Notes under the pieces: model-generated
What the model was told of the DNA's origin: nothing
The model's input: only the letters and a program-made list of their open reading frames with translations
Database searches by the model: none
Assembly: GCF_024055795.1 (NCBI RefSeq)
Contig: NZ_JAMXMY010000005.1
Coordinates: 62,001-126,000 of the forward strand
Length of the DNA: 64,000 nucleotides
Direction of reading: 5' to 3'
Source: Actinoallomurus purpureus
GTDB lineage: Bacteria > Actinomycetota > Actinomycetes > Streptosporangiales > Streptosporangiaceae
Part shown: one piece after another, positions 60,930 to 64,000 of the stretch
How the letters are laid out: every line of letters starts with the position of its first letter
Numbering within the stretch: the stretch's first letter is position 1
Translations under genes and position numbers: made by a program

Positions 60930-62320
60930 GGGAGCCGGACGGCCCGGAGTACGCGGCGCCGCCCGTGCGCACCGAGGCCGATCGCGAGTCCGCTCACCGC
61001 GGGGAGCCCGAGGCACCGTCCCGGCGGGCCGCGGCCGTCGCCGCCGTGGTCCTCGGCGCGCTGCTGGTCGTCGTGGTCGCGGTGATGACGCCCTGGCATC
61101 CGCTGCCCGGCGGCCGGGTCGCCGCGGATCCGGCGCTCGACTTCACGCGGGACCAGATCGCTCGCAGCAAGGCCTTCGGCGCCGCGCTCGATCCCCCCGC
61201 GTACGCCGGGCTCGCCATCGGCCTGGTCGTGGCCCTCGGCCTCGGCCTGACGCCCTGGGGCGCACGCCTGCTGGGCGTGGTCACCCGGCGGCCGGACCCC
61301 TCAGGCGCGAATCCGCCGCTGCGGCTCCGGGCCCTGCGACTGATCGCCGTCGCGGTGGTGCTGTCCGCGCTGAGCCGGCTGGTCACGCTGCCGTTCGCGG
61401 CGTGGTCGGAGTCGGTGCTGCGGAGGTACGGCCTGTCGACCCAGGGTTGGGGCTCCTGGCTCACCGACCGGCTCACGGAGCTCGGGGTGAGCCTCGTGAT
61501 CTGGATCGTCGCGCTCCTGGCACTGCACCTGCTCATCCACCGCTTCCCCCGCCACTGGTGGGCGGGCGCGGCCGTCGGCGGCTTCCTGCTCGTCACCGGC
61601 GTCTTCTACGCCTATCCGGTCGTGGTCGAGCCGCTGTTCAACTCGTTCACGAGGATGCCCGCCGGCCCGCTGCGCACCGATCTGCTCCGGATGGCCCACG
61701 CGGACGGCGTGCCGGTGCGCGACGTGCTGGTCGCCGACGCTTCCAAGCGCACCACGGAGCTGAACGCCTATGTCTCGGGGTTCGGCTCGACCCGGCGGAT
61801 CGTCGTCTACGACACCCTTCTGGCGTCGCAGTCGCCCAAGGAGGTCCGGCTCGTCGTCGCGCACGAACTCGGCCACGCCAAGCGCGGCGACGTACTCACG
61901 GGCACCCTCGTCAGCGGGCTCGGGGTCGCGGCCGGCGCCTGTGTCCTGTACCTGGCGATGACCTCGCCGCGGCTGCTGCGCCGTGCCGGGGTTCGCTCGG
62001 CCGCCGACCCGCGCTCGACCGCGCTGCTGCTGGCCACGGTGACCGTCCTGACCCTGGCCGCAGGGCCCGTGCAGAACCTGATGAGCCGGCACGTCGAGGC
62101 CCGGGCCGACGTGCACGCCCTCGATCTGACGCGGGACCCGGTGTCGTTCGGGGCGATGCAGCGGTCGCTCAGCCTCCGCAACCTGGACGACCTGTCACCG
62201 AGTGCGTTCGCCTACGCGCTGTGGAACACCCACCCCTCCGGGCCAGAGCGCATCGCCATGGGTCGCGCGTGGGCCCGTCTGCACCACGTGCCCGTACCCG
62301 CGCCGTCCGTACGCCCCTGA
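60926..62320 (+). CDS. M48-family (Ste24-like) membrane metallopeptidase
   Basis: A 464-residue polytopic membrane protease of the M48 type. After a charged N-terminus there are about six membrane helices; the zinc site is HELGH (313-317) in VVAHELGHAKRGDVL, with the third ligand in SRHVEARADVHAL. TTG 60926 is the start: it overlaps the upstream stop in TTGA and has AAGGAG 5 nt before it. It is translationally coupled to the preceding HELVH protein, so the two probably act together at the membrane. Confidence 0.92.
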   Translation: MREPDGPEYAAPPVRTEADRESAHRGEPEAPSRRAAAVAAVVLGALLVVVVAVMTPWHPLPGGRVAADPALDFTRDQIARSKAFGAALDPPAYAGLAIGLVVALGLGLTPWGARLLGVVTRRPDPSGANPPLRLRALRLIAVAVVLSALSRLVTLPFAAWSESVLRRYGLSTQGWGSWLTDRLTELGVSLVIWIVALLALHLLIHRFPRHWWAGAAVGGFLLVTGVFYAYPVVVEPLFNSFTRMPAGPLRTDLLRMAHADGVPVRDVLVADASKRTTELNAYVSGFGSTRRIVVYDTLLASQSPKEVRLVVAHELGHAKRGDVLTGTLVSGLGVAAGACVLYLAMTSPRLLRRAGVRSAADPRSTALLLATVTVLTLAAGPVQNLMSRHVEARADVHALDLTRDPVSFGAMQRSLSLRNLDDLSPSAFAYALWNTHPSGPERIAMGRAWARLHHVPVPAPSVRP

Positions 62321-62353
62321 CCACGGTCCCGCCGTGGCCGGGGACGTACGGAC
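62305..62353. terminator. Inverted repeat between M48 and SatP genes
   Basis: GTCCGTACG (62305-62313) pairs exactly with CGTACGGAC (62345-62353), enclosing CCACGG/CCGTGG (62321-62337). It lies between two convergent stops and overlaps the end of the M48 gene. Confidence 0.6.
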
Positions 62354-62364
62354 GGCCCGCGCGA

Positions 62365-63033
62365 CTACTCCGTGACCGGGCTCGTCTCTCCGACGACGGG
62401 ACGACGGGCGCCGAGCGGCGCGCCGACCGGCAGCGCGAACCGGCCGCCCATGCCGTTCGCGACGCCGGCCGCGGAGGTGTACCACGCGACCAGGGCGGTG
62501 AGGACGCCCACCCAGCCGCCGAGCTTGACGGTGCCGCTGCTGTGGGAGAGGTTGCCGATGAAGAGGATGATCTCGGTCAGCTCCAGGGTGAGGAATACCC
62601 CGAAGACCGCCGCCGTCACCTGGGTGCTCCACAGGAGCATGTACGTGTTGAAGATCGCGAACGCCAGCAGGATCCAGCCGAGGTCGTTCTGGATCAGGTC
62701 CTCCGGATTCGCCTTCGTGGCCGCCGCCGTGGCCGCGGCCGTGGGGACGACCCAGTGGACGTACAGGCCCAGGCCGATCCAGAACCCGCCGTACGTCGAG
62801 AAGGCGGTCGCTCCGAAGACGTTCCGGTTGCGGAACTCCCACATGCCGGCGAGCAACTGGACCAGGCCGCCGTACGCGAACGCGTAGCCGAGCCAGGCGT
62901 CCGTGCCGTTGGTCCACCCGGCGTTCTTGGCGGAGAGCAGGAATGTCGTCAGGGCGAACGCCGCGAGGCCGAGTGGGGCTGGATCGGCGATCGCGGATAC
63001 CGGGGTGGTCGGGGGTCGGGGGGTTTCGGTCAT
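62365..63033 (-). CDS. Acetate/succinate transporter, SatP (GPR1/FUN34/YaaH) family
   Basis: A 222-residue membrane protein with six helices. The family motif at the start of helix 1 appears as DPAPLGLAAFALTTFLLS (Asp in place of the usual Asn), followed by YGGLVQLLAGMWEFRNRNVFGATAFSTYGGFW, split here across helices 2-3. SatP proteins import acetate or succinate with protons. It is divergent from pimB' across a 182-bp gap in which I see no clear site. Confidence 0.92.
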   Translation of the reverse strand: MTETPRPPTTPVSAIADPAPLGLAAFALTTFLLSAKNAGWTNGTDAWLGYAFAYGGLVQLLAGMWEFRNRNVFGATAFSTYGGFWIGLGLYVHWVVPTAAATAAATKANPEDLIQNDLGWILLAFAIFNTYMLLWSTQVTAAVFGVFLTLELTEIILFIGNLSHSSGTVKLGGWVGVLTALVAWYTSAAGVANGMGGRFALPVGAPLGARRPVVGETSPVTE

Positions 63034-63215
63034 GGGGTGGCTCCTCCTCGTTGTGAAGCTCCCACCGCCGTGCCTCGTCAGGTCCGCCTTTCGTATCGCA
63101 GGCCGGGCGGGGATCGGGCGGCCGCAAATGACGCGCCTTTACATTAACTCCCTGTTTCGCGCTGGTCACGGGGGCGCGCAAGAATGATCAGATTGCTCAT
63201 GCGATCCTGACAGCA

Positions 63216-64000
63216 ATGACGAAGACGCTCGTCGTGACCAATGACTTCCCGCCCCGGCCGGGCGGCATCCAGGCGTTCGTCCACAACCTCGCGGTCCGCC
63301 GGCCGCCCGGCTCGCTCATCGTGTACGCGCCCACCTGGGAGGACGCGGCGAAGTTCGACGCCGCTCAATCGTTCCCCGTGGTCCGGCATCCGGCTTCGCT
63401 GATGCTCCCGGTGCCCCCGGTGCTGCGGCGCGCCGCAGCGATCGTCCGCGCGGAGGGCTGCGATTCGGTCGTCTTCGGTGCGGCGGCGCCTCTCGGGCTG
63501 CTCGCCGCGCCGCTGCGGCGGTCCGGCGTCGAGCGGATCGTCGGCATCACGCACGGCCACGAGGCGGGCTGGGCGGCCCTGCCCGCATCGCGGCGGTTGC
63601 TGCGCCGCATCGGGGACGAGGTCGACGTCCTGACCTACCTGGGGGAGTACACCCGCAGCCGGATGGCCCGCGCGCTGTCACCCGCGGCCGTGGCGCGGAT
63701 GCGGCGGCTGGCCCCCGGCGTCGACGAGACGGTGTTCCGCCCCGGTGCCGGCGGGGAGGAGATCCGGGCCAGGCACGGCCTGGCGAACCGCCCGGTCGTC
63801 GTGTGCGTCTCCCGCCTGGTGCCGCGCAAGGGCCAGGACGCGTTGATCCACGCCTGGCCGCACGTGCTGCGCGCCGTGCCGGACGCCGCCCTGCTGATCG
63901 TCGGCGGCGGCCCGCACCGGACCGCGCTGGAACGGCTCCGCGTCGAGCTGGGCGTGGCCGGCGCCGTACGGCTGACCGGCGCCGTTCCCTGGGAGGAACT
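63216..64000 (+). CDS. pimB: Phosphatidylinositol mannoside mannosyltransferase, N-terminal part (3' end outside window)
   Basis: The first ~261 residues of a GT4 glycosyltransferase, running off the right edge. It begins MTKTLVVTNDFPPRPGGIQ, the start typical of PimB' (Rv2188c), then VVFGAAAPLGLLAAPLRR, GITHGHEAGWA and VCVSRLVPRKGQDALI, the first part of the sugar-nucleotide site. PimB' adds the second mannose to PIM1 from GDP-mannose on the inner membrane face. Its place after the NlpC/P60 genes is the mycobacterial order. Confidence 0.9.
   Translation, partial: MTKTLVVTNDFPPRPGGIQAFVHNLAVRRPPGSLIVYAPTWEDAAKFDAAQSFPVVRHPASLMLPVPPVLRRAAAIVRAEGCDSVVFGAAAPLGLLAAPLRRSGVERIVGITHGHEAGWAALPASRRLLRRIGDEVDVLTYLGEYTRSRMARALSPAAVARMRRLAPGVDETVFRPGAGGEEIRARHGLANRPVVVCVSRLVPRKGQDALIHAWPHVLRAVPDAALLIVGGGPHRTALERLRVELGVAGAVRLTGAVPWEE

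Overview
The window is typical chromosomal DNA of a high-GC filamentous actinomycete. Third codon positions are strongly G/C. Marker families include DUF4191, DUF3043, PspAA/PspAB, the diheme QcrC with an actinobacterial QcrA, the four-gene aa3 oxidase, and PimB'. From memory of the families and gene order, a member of the Streptosporangiales/Thermomonosporaceae group is likely; the genus cannot be fixed by reading alone. The gene set (glnE, glnA, RDD, DUF4191, lipA, lipB, TIGR01777, E2, pepA, cobS, erpA-like, adenosine-kinase-like, ctaC, ctaE-qcrCAB, trpD, DEDD exonuclease, NlpC/P60, pimB') is largely the Rv2188c-Rv2221c block of Mycobacterium tuberculosis with insertions, so most of the window is conserved core chromosome.

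Layout. 1-13 kb: end of glnE, a secreted lipoprotein, a tandem PAP2 pair, OsmC and HAD proteins, a small GntR-controlled cassette, glnA with a complete GlnR-type operator, RDD and DUF4191 membrane proteins, a C39 peptidase, and a divergent XRE-cupin regulator/Pat-like acetyltransferase pair. 12-21 kb: lipoate and 2-oxoacid dehydrogenase genes (lipA, lipB, E2, lpd) and pepA. 21-28 kb: a tightly overlapping cobalamin operon running leftward under a cobalamin riboswitch (secreted/anchored protein, EcfT, fused EcfAA', EcfS, CobU, CobS), with a nested 31/93-bp tandem repeat between cobU and cobS. 28-36 kb: anchored DsbA-like protein, MASE1 sensor, aldo/keto reductase, then pspA-pspAA-htpX-pspAB translationally coupled to a FetAB-type ABC exporter.

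36-41 kb: a lower-GC toxin-antitoxin pair in which a Phd-like domain is fused to a VbhA-like Fic-inhibiting domain next to a Fic enzyme, then nadA, an ErpA-type carrier, an adenosine/carbohydrate kinase, and TusA with a cysteine desulfurase. 41-51 kb: aerobic respiration, with ctaC-ctaD-ctaF and ctaE-qcrC-qcrA-qcrB (the bc1-aa3 supercomplex) around trpD and a degenerate receiver protein. 51-64 kb: Lrp-like domain protein, rhomboid, DEDD/GIY-YIG nuclease, NYN protein, three NlpC/P60 cell-wall hydrolases under two c-di-AMP (ydaO-type) riboswitches, two membrane metallopeptidases, an acetate transporter, and the start of pimB'.

No tRNA, rRNA, CRISPR array, insertion sequence or prophage was seen. 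The most unusual items are the Phd-VbhA/Fic cassette, the nested repeat in the cobalamin operon, the apparent CTG start behind the second c-di-AMP riboswitch, and lipA's deviant codon use.
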